A stretch of DNA of 64,000 nt from Globodera rostochiensis (lineage: Eukaryota; Nematoda; Chromadorea; Rhabditida; Heteroderidae), in assembly GCA_018350325.1 (NCBI GenBank), contig JAEVLN010000004.1:1240001-1304000 (forward strand), written 5' to 3'. The notes beneath the pieces were generated by a model. The model had not been told where the DNA came from. It searched no databases and saw only the letters and a program-made list of their open reading frames with translations. Below are positions 11,695 through 23,068 of the stretch, in pieces. A program made the translations under genes and the position numbers. Numbering within the stretch: the stretch's first letter is position 1; the number at the start of each line of letters is the position of its first letter.

Positions 11695-14600
11695 ATGCGC
11701 GACACATCAAAGGACATTTTTGTGCGCCATCAATCAGACTTAACGTAACTTTTGTTCAAAGTTTAAATGCATCGGCGGAATACGTTCATAACATTGCAGT
11801 CTCTCCGTCGTCACGCATTTTGAGGTGCAAAATGAGCTGATGCTGGTGGTGCAAAATGGGCAACAGCTAAGCCACATTCGACTGCAGAATGGAAGACAGA
11901 CAAGTACATATTACATTTTCCTTTTTATTGGTTAGATTTGTTTGAAATTTCATTGTGCATCGACTCTTTTTAGACCTAAAGCTGCCCATCGACGCGATGG
12001 ATCGCGTCGCTTTCCTTCACATGGACCCCGGCGGACAGCACGCCTTGGTCAGCACGGGCTTTGGCGAAAATTTTTACGTCCATATGCGTACCGCCACAGC
12101 GAAAGCTCTCCGACGATTGAAGGTTTGTTTCATAAAAAATAAATGTTTTTCTTTTCAAAACCGGATGTATAATTTCTAATAGGGTCATATCATAAGTGCG
12201 ATTGGATGGAATTCCGAATTTTGCAAAGACACGGAAACGGGCTTTATTGTTCTGGGAACAACGAAAGGTCAGTTGAGGAGGGCGGGATGGGCTGTTAGGC
12301 AGTGCAGTTTTGAATCTAAAATATTTATATTTCTTTCTAGCATATTCTTAATAAGCAAAACATTGTCTGGAACTCGTTTTTTGAGGTTTTATGGCTGGAT
12401 GTGGCCGCCTTTTTTCGGACTTCGAATTTTCACGATTTAATTTCGAGAAGTTTTGTATTTTGCTTCTCTTTTTGTTTGCATTTTTAGGTGGGCACCGTTT
12501 CGCACTCCCTCATTTTTCTTGTTTTTCTCCTATTTCCGTTTCATAGGTCATTTGTACGAGACGAACATCACTGCCGCCACCAGTACCACAACACCCGTCC
12601 CCTACTTGAACCTGTTGGCCAGCTCATTGGCCAGTGACAAGGAATTGGCCATCTCCGGCCTTTGCCTACGCCAATTTCCCGAGGGCGACGACGAACAGTG
12701 AGCCAAATTTTTTAAATGTTAAAGAGACTCAAATCCAAACAAGTTTTCTGCTGTTGGTATGCATGCCCAACCGCCTGTACTGTTTGGCCGGCCCGCCCAA
12801 CATGGTGGCCGCTGCACAGCCGTTGGCACCGTTGCCCGGCCAACAAATGGTGAGCACAGTATGGAGCAGTGCGCTGATGGAACAGTCGATGCCCGAACGT
12901 GAGGCCGTCCTGCAGGCACTGTTCAACTTCAGTGGTACTACTGTTCTTATCTTAAAGCGGTGTTTAAAATTAGTGTCCAGAATGGACTAATTGCAAGACC
13001 CAAAAATTTATGAAAATGTAACAAGCATATTCATCTTTAAATTTGTCGTCTCGTCTTTCTGGTGAAATTCTCGCATTTACAGTTGACCATCGGCCCCGTT
13101 ATCTTTGCATGGAAGCGGGCGTTGAGGAACGATTGCCCAGCGCTTTGGCCATTCAACCGATGAGCTGTTCAGACGACAGCGACGGGTGCAGGTTTAGGTA
13201 GTATAGTACAAACATACTTTCTTTTTCTATTAAATTTTATTTTATGCAGGTTTGGTTGGTTAAGTGCCAGCGGAATTTGCATTGGCACTGTCGACACAGG
13301 AAGGGCACGAAAGCGCGCGTTGCCGGACGCGTACGACATGATGGACATTGGCACGAAAACTTTGAAGTAAATTGTGGGGGAGGAGAGGAGGTTTTTCAGG
13401 CACAAATGTGTTGTTACAAAATCAATTTGCAAATCAACAAAAATCACGAGACAAAGCATCAAACATTTGTGACAAAAAATACCCATCTTTATGCTCTATC
13501 AATGTGTCCAACGAATTAAGGCATCGCCTTTCAGAAGGCCGAGTCGATTACCCGCTGGATATTGTGCTCACCGAATACCATTTTTTGCGCCTTTTCTCAA
13601 GTCGACTGAGCGCAATTTCGCTGTTAGACGAATCAAACGCATTCGAAGACATTTTTATGGTAATTTTTTTTTATCTTTAAATTAAAATTTGAGTAAATTG
13701 CCAGCACTTTTGGTTACAGGGTGTTCCTAAAGTGATCGGAATGTGCCGAGACGCTGCTTCCCAACTGATTTGGGTTGGCACTGAGTCGGCCATGTTTCTT
13801 TATCGGCCTAACGATGAAACGAGGTATTTTATTTTTCAATTTTTGTTTGAAAAATGGGAAGCTTGAACACTGGGATTTTTTGCTTAAGGCACGTTTGGCG
13901 TCACTACTTGGCCAAAGGTAAATTTGCCAAGGCCAAAAAAGTGGCCAATCGAATGGACGACAAGCGGCCATTTCAGTTGATCATAAAGCGGGAGGCGGAG
14001 AAATTTTTGGCAGACAAAAAGTAATTATTTTTTACTTTACATCGGAGACCCAATCTAAATTGATTATTGCATTTTCATGCCAAAATCATTCGGTGCTTCT
14101 ATGTTTTTCTGTATGTGAAAATTTTTGATTGTTTTTAGTGGTATACTCCTCCCTCCCCTCCCACTTTTTTCCTTAACAAATTATTTTGGAGTTTTGTGGC
14201 TGCTGCTGAGTCGTTGGCCCAGTCTGACGAACCATTTGAACGGGTGGTGCTTCATTTACTAAGTGCAGGCACCGGCGCTCGTAACGGACTAAAGCGTTTT
14301 CTGGAGCTAAAGCTCGGCCATTTGCCGCTGCCGGCACGTGCTAATGAGGTGGGATTGAGATGAGTGGGGAGGGGAAGGGGTTAAGTATAGCAACGGTGAA
14401 ATTTATATTAGGCGGGAGTACTAGGAGTCGGCTCTGGGAAATTAATTTGTTAACACTTAAGGACAAAATGCGGCGTGACATGCTGGTGCTGTGGTTGTTA
14501 GACATTCAGCTGGCGGAGTTGGCCGAACACCGTCGTGGAGTGGTGACGGAAGGTAAAAAGATTTTGTGGATTTTCCAAAAAAAAACATTTTAAATATGTA

Positions 14601-17045
14601 ATTCAGGCGATGAATGCGGCGGCGGGGTTTGGCGAAAGGCGAGCACGCCAATGGTGGCATCGTCGTCAACAACTGCGCCTTTGGCGGCATTTTCTTCTGC
14701 GGTTTCCAGCGGTCCGTCACCGCAGGCGGTGGCGCCGATGGCCGCGGAAATTGGGCGCCTCAAGGAACAGTTGCAATGCTTTCTGAACCGTCCGTCAGTG
14801 TTCGACGCCGTCTCCGACAACCGGGAGGCCGTTTATCGAATGATCAGGTGATTAGTGGTGGGGTATCGCGATTAATTCTGGAATTTTATTTGTTATTGCT
14901 TCTCCCCCTCTTGCAGCAATCATGTGGATTTGGAGACGCAACTTTTGCTGGCGCGTCGCCTTCACGACCAACCGATGGTGCTCAAAGTGTTGCTGTTGCG
15001 TGGCGCGCACAGCGAGGCGCTCGACATTCTGACGCGCGAGACGCCGCGAGTCGCTGCTGAACTGTTCTACACACACGCGGCCGACTTAGCACTGGCAGAA
15101 CCGCATGCCCTGGTCGACGCTCTGTTGCGACTGCAGCAACAGACGCCGTTGGACGCGTTGAAATTGTTGCCCGCCTTCCAACAGTGTCTGGACAAACGCC
15201 TTCCGGACCGGCAGGCGCTGGTGTGTTTGTGCGTGTTGCTGCCCTGTATATAAAAAACTTATTTGTATGACTTATTTTTGTCAGGCCGATGCGCTCTTCG
15301 CCTTTCTGGATAATTTTTCGCTTACAACCGCGCATGCGGCGTTTGTCGACTTCAGCATCCACTTGTACGCCGTCTTTCGGCCGCGTGAACTGCTCGCACA
15401 CCTGCAAAAGTGCGTTGGCGAATGCCGCCCTTCTGCTTCCGTGTTATCGGCGGTCTCTGTCCCGTCAGCGGCAGCGCGTCGTGCACAGTTTGACGTCGCT
15501 CATGCACTTCGCATTTGTGCAGAAAATGGTCGACAAAATTCTTTTCTTCCTTTAAAACACGCTCTTTTTACAGCACTGCATGAGTGCAGTGTGTTTCTTT
15601 TGTGCATGGAGCATCTCTACGAGGAGGCAACGCGGTTGGCGTTGCGCCATGTTGGCCTCGTGTGCGCCAAAGAGTGCGCGCGCCGGTTGGATGCAGAGTT
15701 GAATGCGTTCAGTGACGGGGCTGAACATTTGTCATCACCGCTGTTAGCGCTGGAGCCGAACACTGATGGTGGGGGAGGAGATGCGCTGGTGCAGCTACAG
15801 CTTGGCCAACCGCACCAATTGCAGGAAACGCGCAAACACGTTTGGCTAGAAATTGGTGGAAAGGAATTGCGTCGTGGACGATTAATTTTTTTTTTGTTTT
15901 TTAGCAAAGAATGTCATTGCCAATGGTGCAGCACCGGTCGAGGAGTGTTTGAAGCTGTTTAAAGAGTCGCATGGTGCCGTCCGAGTGCAAGACGTTTTGG
16001 CTTACTTTCCCGAATTTCACACCATCGAACACCTACGGGAACCCATCTGCGAATGCCTCAAGCAGTACGCCAACCAAATTCAGGTGTTACATTTTTTGTT
16101 TGTTTGTATCTTTCCATTTAAAGACTAAAAAAATTTTCAAAATTTGTTTAATTTATGTTTAGAAAATTCAAGGCGAAATTCGGGAAGTGACTACGATGGC
16201 AGAAGAGTTGCGTGCCGAAACGGTGAAAGCGCGTGCGAAGTGAATAAATCGAAATTAATTTGACTGATTTTGTATATTTATATTTTAGTTTTATGGTTGT
16301 ACGGGCCAGCGATTGTTGTGCCGTATGCCGTGGAATTTTGTTGTCCAAACCGTTCATTGCCTTTGTGTGTCGCCACTTTTTCCATCGCGATTGTCTGGAG
16401 GACAAAGTGAAGGTGGGCATTTATCACGAATTTCTTTCAACGGTTGGGTTTGGTTGTCGTCATTTTTTGTTTGTTTTATTGCTCAAAAATTGCTTTAGGC
16501 ATCCTCTGCTGAGTTTGGGCAGTTGAAGCGCGAGCAGCGTCTGTTGACCAAGGAAGTGGAACTGCTGGAGGCGGCCGCCGCCGCCGCCACAACGTCCACA
16601 GGCGCTGCCGCAGGCGGTGGTGGTGACTCGGGGCGAACGCAAATTCTGCAGGCGCTGACGGGCAAAAGGCGCACGGTGACAATAAGCGAACAGCAGCAGA
16701 AGAAAAAAGGTGTTTAGAGTTTTTATGGCTGTTGAGGGCCCAAATTTTGATTTTAAATAAAATTTTTACTTATTTTCGCAAGTAAAATTTTTTTAAACTT
16801 GAATTTCAGACGATGCAACAAAATTGGCGCTTTCAAAAAAACGCCTGGACGAAGTTTGCGAACGATTACGCGATCTGTTGCACGGCGACTGTCCATTTTG
16901 CGGAATGGACACCATTGAGGCGAGTTGATTTTGTTCCCTAATTATAATTTGATATTTAAAAAAACGGGCATTTTTTCAGTCTGTTGATGCCCCGTTCTTT
17001 GATGCAGAGACTTACGGAGATTTGCTGCAACAGTGGCTACCGTAA
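11695..17045 (+). CDS. VPS18: VPS18, HOPS/CORVET core subunit with RING-H2 (multi-exon)
   Basis: Class C vacuolar sorting protein that tethers endosomal and lysosomal membranes, by family. The start at 11695 is chosen because exon 1 (11695-11744, MRDTSKDIFVRHQSDLT) joins in phase to the exon after 11788 and the result aligns with the VPS18 amino terminus. Then follow the Pep3/Vps18 beta-propeller segments (TGFIVLGTTKGHLYE; RHVWRHYLAKGKFAKAKK), the alpha-solenoid (including LYEEATRLALRHVGLVCAKE), and the C-terminal RING (CAVCRGILLSK, CRHFFHRDC, then CPFCGM). The last residues are DLLQQWLP, then TAA at 17043-17045. An Ala/Gly-rich insert of about 30 residues interrupts the RING between the two zinc ligand halves. 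No broken frame seen. Confidence 0.92.
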
Positions 17046-17169
17046 AATCGTTGTGATTTTTATTGACTTTTTATTCCCACTTTGACAGAGTTTTATTAAT
17101 AATTTATTTTTGTTGTTGATAGAGTTGTTTTTTACTATGTATAAACAAATATTGTCCCGTGCCATTTGT

Positions 17170-17424
17170 GGGGGTTCACATTTATCATTCCCACGCATCC
17201 GAACGCGCGCTTTCAATTCGCTGTCGTCCTCAAAGTTCTGAGATGGCGCAACAATTTGTCCATCACCTGAACTTAACTACGAGAACGAGAATAGTTTAAG
17301 ACATCAGAAGAAGTGGGGGGAGGAAATAGAACTTTTCCGTTCCATTTAATTTAACTCGATTTAATTTATCACTTTGACCGAACTCGAAATCCACCACGTC
17401 ATTGGCAATCAAATCTTCTCCGAG
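17170..17424 (-). other. possible two-exon coding fragment, unrecognised
   Basis: On the minus strand an acceptor-like CGCAG precedes 17424. An open stretch (17379-17424) encodes GEDLIANDVVDFEF up to a GT at 17377-17378. A second acceptor (TTCAG) precedes 17266, after which the frame continues in phase as DGQIVAPSQNFEDDSELKAR and further. The acidic, protein-like composition and matching phases suggest exons, but I found no start exon and recognised no family. It lies between VPS18 and eS25 on the opposite strand. Confidence 0.3.
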
Positions 17425-18031
17425 CTGCGTACGAATAACACACCCAAAAAAATTTTGTTGCGGAAACGGCGTTAGACCGGTTTTTATTTATTGGTACTGA
17501 TTTGTGAAATGGAAAACCATAGGGACTCAAGTGGCCCCGGTGAAAACATTAACTAAAATTGCATTAGGAAAACGAATTCATTCTAAGCTCGAGGTAATAT
17601 GAACAAATCGGAGCCCATTTAATGCTTTTGACAACAGAAATCATTTTTATAGTAGCTCGCTACGCGGCATTAAGTGATTAGACAGTTTTAAAAAAATTGC
17701 AGCTACAAGTAGTGAAAGAAAAATGCTTAATTTCTTATCCCCTTTTTATGGAAAATCATTTATAACTTTCTTTGGTCGGAGTTACAGGTTTTTTGAAAAG
17801 TACGAACTCTATTTGTACTTCTTACGGTCGAGAGCTTTTGAATGAAATAACAATTACGGGAAATCGGCTAAGAAAAACGTTTTGTGTCCTAAACACGGGG
17901 ATAAATGATGGGGTTTTTGGGGAGCTGTTGTAGGCTTAGTGCAACCTCGATTTGGAGTATACATAAATGCTATTCCCGACTTTTATATATAAAATAATCA
18001 TTTTAGGTTGAAACAAAAGTGACTAAATAAA
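17425..18031. other. intergenic spacer, AT-rich
   Basis: AT-rich DNA between VPS18 and the eS25 start. I see no gene, repeat or RNA structure in it. It must hold the eS25 promoter; TATATATAAAATAA at about 17984-17997 lies close to the start codon and is a possible core element or simply AT-rich sequence. Confidence 0.4.
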
Positions 18032-18660
18032 ATGCCACCAAAAACATCGAAGAAAACTGACCCAAAGGGTGGCAAAGCGGCACCAGCAAAGAAAAAGGAA
18101 GGTGGAGGGGGAGGAAAGGCCAAGAAGAAGAAGTGGTCGAAGGGAAAGGTGCGCGACAAACTCAGCAACATGGTCCTGTTTGACCAGGCCACCTACGACA
18201 AGCTGTACAAGGTTTGGCTTAATTTTTAACATTAGCTCTGCACGTAGATAAAATGTTTGTCTGGGTCTGAAACTCGATTATCCAGCTACTAGTAGTTTAG
18301 AAGCCGGGCGAGAGTTGTCGCCGAGATTTTTGAAATTATTGATTGGTCCTCAAATCCGGCATAAAAATCTTAAAATAAAATAATTTGTGATTGATGCTTT
18401 TGAAGAAATTTCTTATTCTTTACGACATGTTTAAGTTGGAGGGGGTTGACAATGAGCTACAAAAATAATCGTAAAAATTTGAGGAAATCATCTCCGTCAA
18501 ACTGATCACGCCCAGCGTTGTCTCTGAACGGCTCAAAGTGCGCGCTTCGTTAGCCAAGGCGGGTCTGGATGAGCTGCACCAGAAAGGGCTGATCAAATGT
18601 GTGGTGAAGCACGGCTCGCAATTGGTGTACACGCGGGCCACTAAAGCGGAAGAAGCCTAA
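18032..18660 (+). CDS. RPS25: small ribosomal subunit protein eS25
   Basis: Two exons, 18032-18211 and 18484-18660, join in phase 0 to give 118 residues. The amino end is the typical basic Lys/Ala-rich tail ([15 protein letters not shown]). The fold region follows: [25 protein letters not shown], then [19 protein letters not shown] and [19 protein letters not shown], all hallmark eS25 segments. The length matches the family. The protein is part of the 40S head and is known for a role in IRES-dependent initiation. An AATAAA lies just after the stop (about 18683). Confidence 0.97.
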
Positions 18661-18864
18661 GAACGGAGGAGGAGGGGAAAGGAATAAATGTCGGACGTTA
18701 GCCAACAAAAAGTCCTTTCCAACAATTTTATTGTTGATTTTTGTTGAATGAATTGCGAATTTTTGATTGTTTATTTTTTACGATTCTTAAAGCAAATTGG
18801 CGTTGTCGTCCTGAATTTACTTTTCATTGCTTTCAACCTTCATCCAATGCATGTGTTTAAGAAA

Positions 18865-21229
18865 ATGCCGCCCGATACCGCAGCATTGGCCAGCAATAAG
18901 AATTCCGATAGAAAACCGAGCCAAAATCGGCCGAAGAGAGCGCCCGATGGGCATCCAGGGAAGAAGCCGTGGAAAAAGGGCAAAAGCCGGAGACCATCCG
19001 CGTTCAGAGCGAGACGTTCTGATGCATTCCCAAAAACTGTCGAAGTACCGGCTGAACGATTGCGCGAGTTGGACACTGGCGCCTCGTTACTACAACCGGT
19101 AATGGAATTTTTGGATCCGTTTACATTTACATCCATAAAATGAAGGACTGTTGTAATTCGTGCTTTTGTATATTGGCTAATTCCATTGATTTATAGGCAA
19201 GAGCGAAGACGAAGGAGGGCAAGCAACGGTTGGCCAAGCGCAAGACGCGCTTCATCGAACGCATTGAGCGGACAGCGCGCGCCGAATTGCTGAATCACCA
19301 GCAGACGGGGTAACATTTACTCAACCAAAGATGGGAGGGTATCCGCTGCTTAAAAAGACTATGCGTTTGCAGTTTCCTTGAGCCTGACGAGGGTATGTCC
19401 ACCCAATCGATTCACCAGGCGGACATTTGCGAGGCGGTCGACATCGCCAGCGCCACCAAACATTTTGAGTTGGACTTGCCACGGTTTGGACCCTACCGGT
19501 TCAACTACACAGCCAACGGGCGGCACATTTTGTTGGGCGGCCGCAAGGGCCACGTGTCGGCCTTTGATTGGATGACCAAAGATCTGAAGAGTGAGGTGAA
19601 CGTGATGGAGTCCGTTCGTGATGTGCAGTAAGTTTAAGAAAAAAAACCTGGACCATGCCCGAGCTATTAAAAATTTACAAAAATGAGGAATCTAAAGAAA
19701 ACTTTCGGCAAAATTAGCGGTTCTTGGACCAATTCCCCCAACAAAAAAGGTGGTTGCATGTGGACACATTGTTCGCAGTGGCACAGAAGCGTTGGTTGCG
19801 CATCTACGACACGGCCGGCACGGAGTTGCACTGTTTGAAGGCGCTCTTCGACATCAAACGGCTCGAATTTCTGACGCGACATTTGCTGCTCGTTGCCGCG
19901 GTAATTCGGACTTATTTTAATCATAATATCCAAAGTACGGAAAGGCAGTGGGATTTTTATATTTTTAATCGTATTTCGTAAAATATCTAAGCAAAAAAAT
20001 GAATCCGGTTTTTAGTCCAACACCACTTTCCTGCATTGGTTGGACGTGTCGGTGGGCAAGTTAGTCGCCTCCTTCCCCACTGGCCATGGTGCCATTGATA
20101 CGCTGACGCAGAATCCGGCTAATGCCATTGTGTTGACGGGCGACTCGCGCGGCATTTTGTCAATGTGGTCACCGAACAGCAAACAGCCGTTGGTCGAAAT
20201 GTTCACGCATAAAGGTTGGTTGCAAATTCAAGCAGAAAACAGGAAAGGGGCAGGGGAGGCGCTCCATTTTTAGAGGGAAAATTCATTTGGCATTTTTGTT
20301 TGAATCAAACCCGAGCTGTATAGTAACTCTGACTTTCAAATTGTTTAGGCTCTGTGCTTGGTATTGCGGTTGACCAACAGCGGGGCCATCTGATGGCCAC
20401 CACGGGGCTGGACCGTCGGCTGCGCGTGTGGGACTTGCGCATGTGCAAGGAGTTGTGTGCGTACAGCGCCTCGTACACCGACTTCTCACATTTGGCGTTC
20501 AGTCAAACGGGCTGCTTGGCGGTGGCGGCGGAGGATGCGGTGCAGGTTGACGGAAAAAGAGCATCTGTCACAAGTGTGAAAAATTCCACCGTTTTCAGAT
20601 CTTCAACAATGTTCATAATGGGACGGTCAATGCGCCCTATCTGACGCACCGTTGCCGGGGTCTGGTCACGGACCTTCAGTTCTGCGCCTATGAGGATGTG
20701 CTCGGTGTGGGGCACGAACGCGGCTTTGTCAGTGTTCTTGTGCCAGGTCCCCCCTTATTTTGGATGTAGCAATTCGGAGAACATTGATGTTATTATTTTT
20801 TTTTTGCACAGGTTCCGGCGACTCCAACTTTGATGCGCTGCGTGCCAACCCGTTCGAGTCGAACCGGCAGAGGAGGGAGCGAGAAGTGCGCATGTTACTG
20901 GACAAGGTCACTTCAGTGAGGGAGGGATAGGAGTTTATTGGACAAAAAAAGGACAAGATCAAGATTCCTTCCATCTTACCACTAATTATTTTTTATTCGA
21001 TATTTAAGGGGAGAAAAATTTTCCGTTTTTCTACCGAATGGTTTCTTTTTTCCAAACGCCTAATTTTGAGTATGAAATATGTTCATAAAAACAGATTCAA
21101 CCCGAGCTGATCACACTTAACCCGTCCGACATCAACCGCGTGAATCGCAAGGGACTGAAGGAGACAATGGACTACAAGGCAAATGTGATGCACATCAAAC
21201 CGACGCAAATTACGGATGTGGAGGATTGA
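18865..21229 (+). CDS. WDR46: WDR46/UTP7, small-subunit processome WD-repeat protein (multi-exon)
   Basis: Nucleolar WD40 protein needed for 18S rRNA maturation, by family. The amino terminus is basic (KKPWKKGKSRR), then comes RAKTKEGKQRLAKRKTRF, a conserved leader of the UTP7 group, followed by the propeller: FGPYRFNYTANGRHILLGGR, GHVSAFDW, WLRIYDTAGTELHCL, then GLDRRLRVWDLRMCKELC. The conserved BING4-type C-terminal block is present (NPFESNRQRREREVRMLLDK; ELITLNPSDINRVNRK). Stop TGA at 21227-21229. The start could also be the in-frame ATG at 18847 or an even earlier one; 18865 is my choice because MPPDTAALAS has no hydrophobic leader. It begins only about 200 bp after the eS25 stop, on the same strand. 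Confidence 0.92.
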
Positions 21230-21879
21230 TTGATGATGATCTGTAATGATTGAAGAATTCCGTCGTTTTTTTTGAAAACAAAATTTTAATTGTTTATTTT
21301 GTTTTGTCTTTTCTGACACCAATAAAGCTCCGCCACAGTTTTCATTTAATTGGGTTATACATAATAGTATGTATCAGGGATGGGCGCCTTCGACCTCAAA
21401 AATTTCAGAAATCGGAATTCCGAGGCCTTAAGAAAAATTGTTGTAAGAGTTGATCATTCTTGTTGAATTTTAAACTTTCAATAAAAAGTACAACAGCCCT
21501 TATACATGGGATGGAACCCAATATGATCATGGAACAACGCCTGATCAGATAAAAATACATTTTTACAGCCTTTGATTAAGCTTGGCACATTCGCTTCTTC
21601 CTCGGCTTTCTGTGGCCTGGGCCCTGTCACAGATTTTGCTGGGCCAAGCCCAAAGAACATTGCTTGTTCTGGCCTCAACAGTAAGTGTGGAATGCCATGC
21701 CATGATTTTCTGCCAAAAAGCCTTATTGTTAGCGCATTTTTAACAAAAGTTAGTTGCTTCTCCAAAAGTCGGTCGTTTTTCTCGTTGTTTAACCCCCTTT
21801 TTGACTTAAAAATATGTTTTAAATTTAATATTGTTTTGTATAATCATCAAAAGTATAATTCAAAATAGAAAAAGGCAAA
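21230..21879. other. intergenic, no gene recognised
   Basis: Follows the WDR46 stop. Open frames of about 95 codons on both strands (21478-21868) overlap each other and match nothing I know; they may be decayed mobile-element sequence next to the SINE-like unit. Confidence 0.4.
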
Positions 21880-22335
21880 AAAGTTGGGTGGTACCGCCCG
21901 GACGGTGCGGAAGTGGTACGGAAGGAAACAGCGCCACCGGAGTGAGACTCCACAAATGACTCCAACTGTTTGACAACCCCCGACCTTCAGTAGCATAACC
22001 TATGCAGACGTCGGACGCCGCTAGGGGTACATACTGTGCCCTGGTACGGACAAACTCCCCAAAGCCGCCCGTTGGTCGCTGCTTAGCCTCACCACCATGT
22101 CACGAGCCGGGCCACGTATCCGTCAGCGGCTGTTCCACGCGCCAGCGAGGAATGCCTCGAGAATGCTCCTTCACAACTCGGACCCCTCCACGGGGTGGAC
22201 CACAGGGGGACGTTTATTGCATGAACCGCCAAACATGCTCCCCGCCGCAGCGGGTTTAACTTTAGTGGTCCACCACGTGGAAGGGATCCGAACCGCGAAG
22301 GAGCAAACCGAGAGCACAACCACTCGGCCATAGAA
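21880..22335 (-). mobile_element. tRNA-derived SINE-like element
   Basis: A GC-rich block of about 450 bp in AT-rich surroundings. Read on the minus strand it starts with a tRNA-like head: TGGCCGAGTGG (A box, 22320-22330) and GGTTCGGATCC (B box, 22284-22294) with 25 bp between them. The A box resembles that of class II tRNAs (Ser/Leu). The head cannot fold as a normal tRNA. The body extends leftward and ends in a T-rich stretch (TTTTTTGCCTTTTT on that strand), as expected for a Pol III terminator. No clear target-site duplication was found, so the exact ends are estimates. Confidence 0.55.
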
Positions 22336-23068
22336 CCGTATTGATTGGAATGTCATTTATGGCGTCCACTTATGTGGCAATTTTGTGCCCTTTTTGGAAT
22401 AAATATTATTGTTGATTGTTTTAAATTAATCATTAACGGATTTTTGTTTTAGATGAAATATTTTTATTTATAATCGAAAAACAATATATTGGAGCTTCAC
22501 ATCGACTGAAGTTCAGCTCTCAACAAAAAGTGCGCAATAATACATAGAACTCTTTCTTTTGTGTGTTTCTTTTTCTGCTTTCAGTGCCCACAACATTTCC
22601 ATTTGTTCATCGCCCCGGGGGTGTGCATCAACATCTGATCATTTGATTGCGATAATTATGATGTACAAAATTGAAAGAAAAATGTTATCGAATTTTTTAA
22701 AAAATATTTTCCAAAATTCCAATGATCTTTTTAAAGCAAAATTTTGATTTCAAAAGAATTAGGCTACCCACCCGCCGGGCTATTGTTCTTCCTTCATCGC
22801 CTCTTCATCATCGTCCTTTTGAGTGCAAAGTTGGCATTTGCCGTTTGCGGAGCAAACAATGCCGCCCTCTGCTGGTGTTGTTGTTGTTGACGGTTGTTGG
22901 TTGGGTCAGAAGCGGTGGATGGGGCCTAAAAAGGAGTTGGGAGGCCTCAGAAACAGATCCGCAGAACGTGATCAGATCAGACCCCCCGACTTGTCAGAAT
23001 TAGCATTTGATCGTTTTTATTCCATACAACACTGATCATTCCGCCCTTCACCACCCCCCCCCCCCCTC
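22336..23068. other. intergenic, no gene recognised
   Basis: AT-rich at the left, then a C homopolymer (about 23052-23066) just beyond the stop of the Gln/Ser-rich gene. No supported gene or RNA. Confidence 0.4.

Noticed and set aside
22002..22333. Small protein genes in the GC-rich block
   Set aside because: Overlapping frames on both strands with no domain; the tRNA-like head and T-rich end explain the block better as a SINE.
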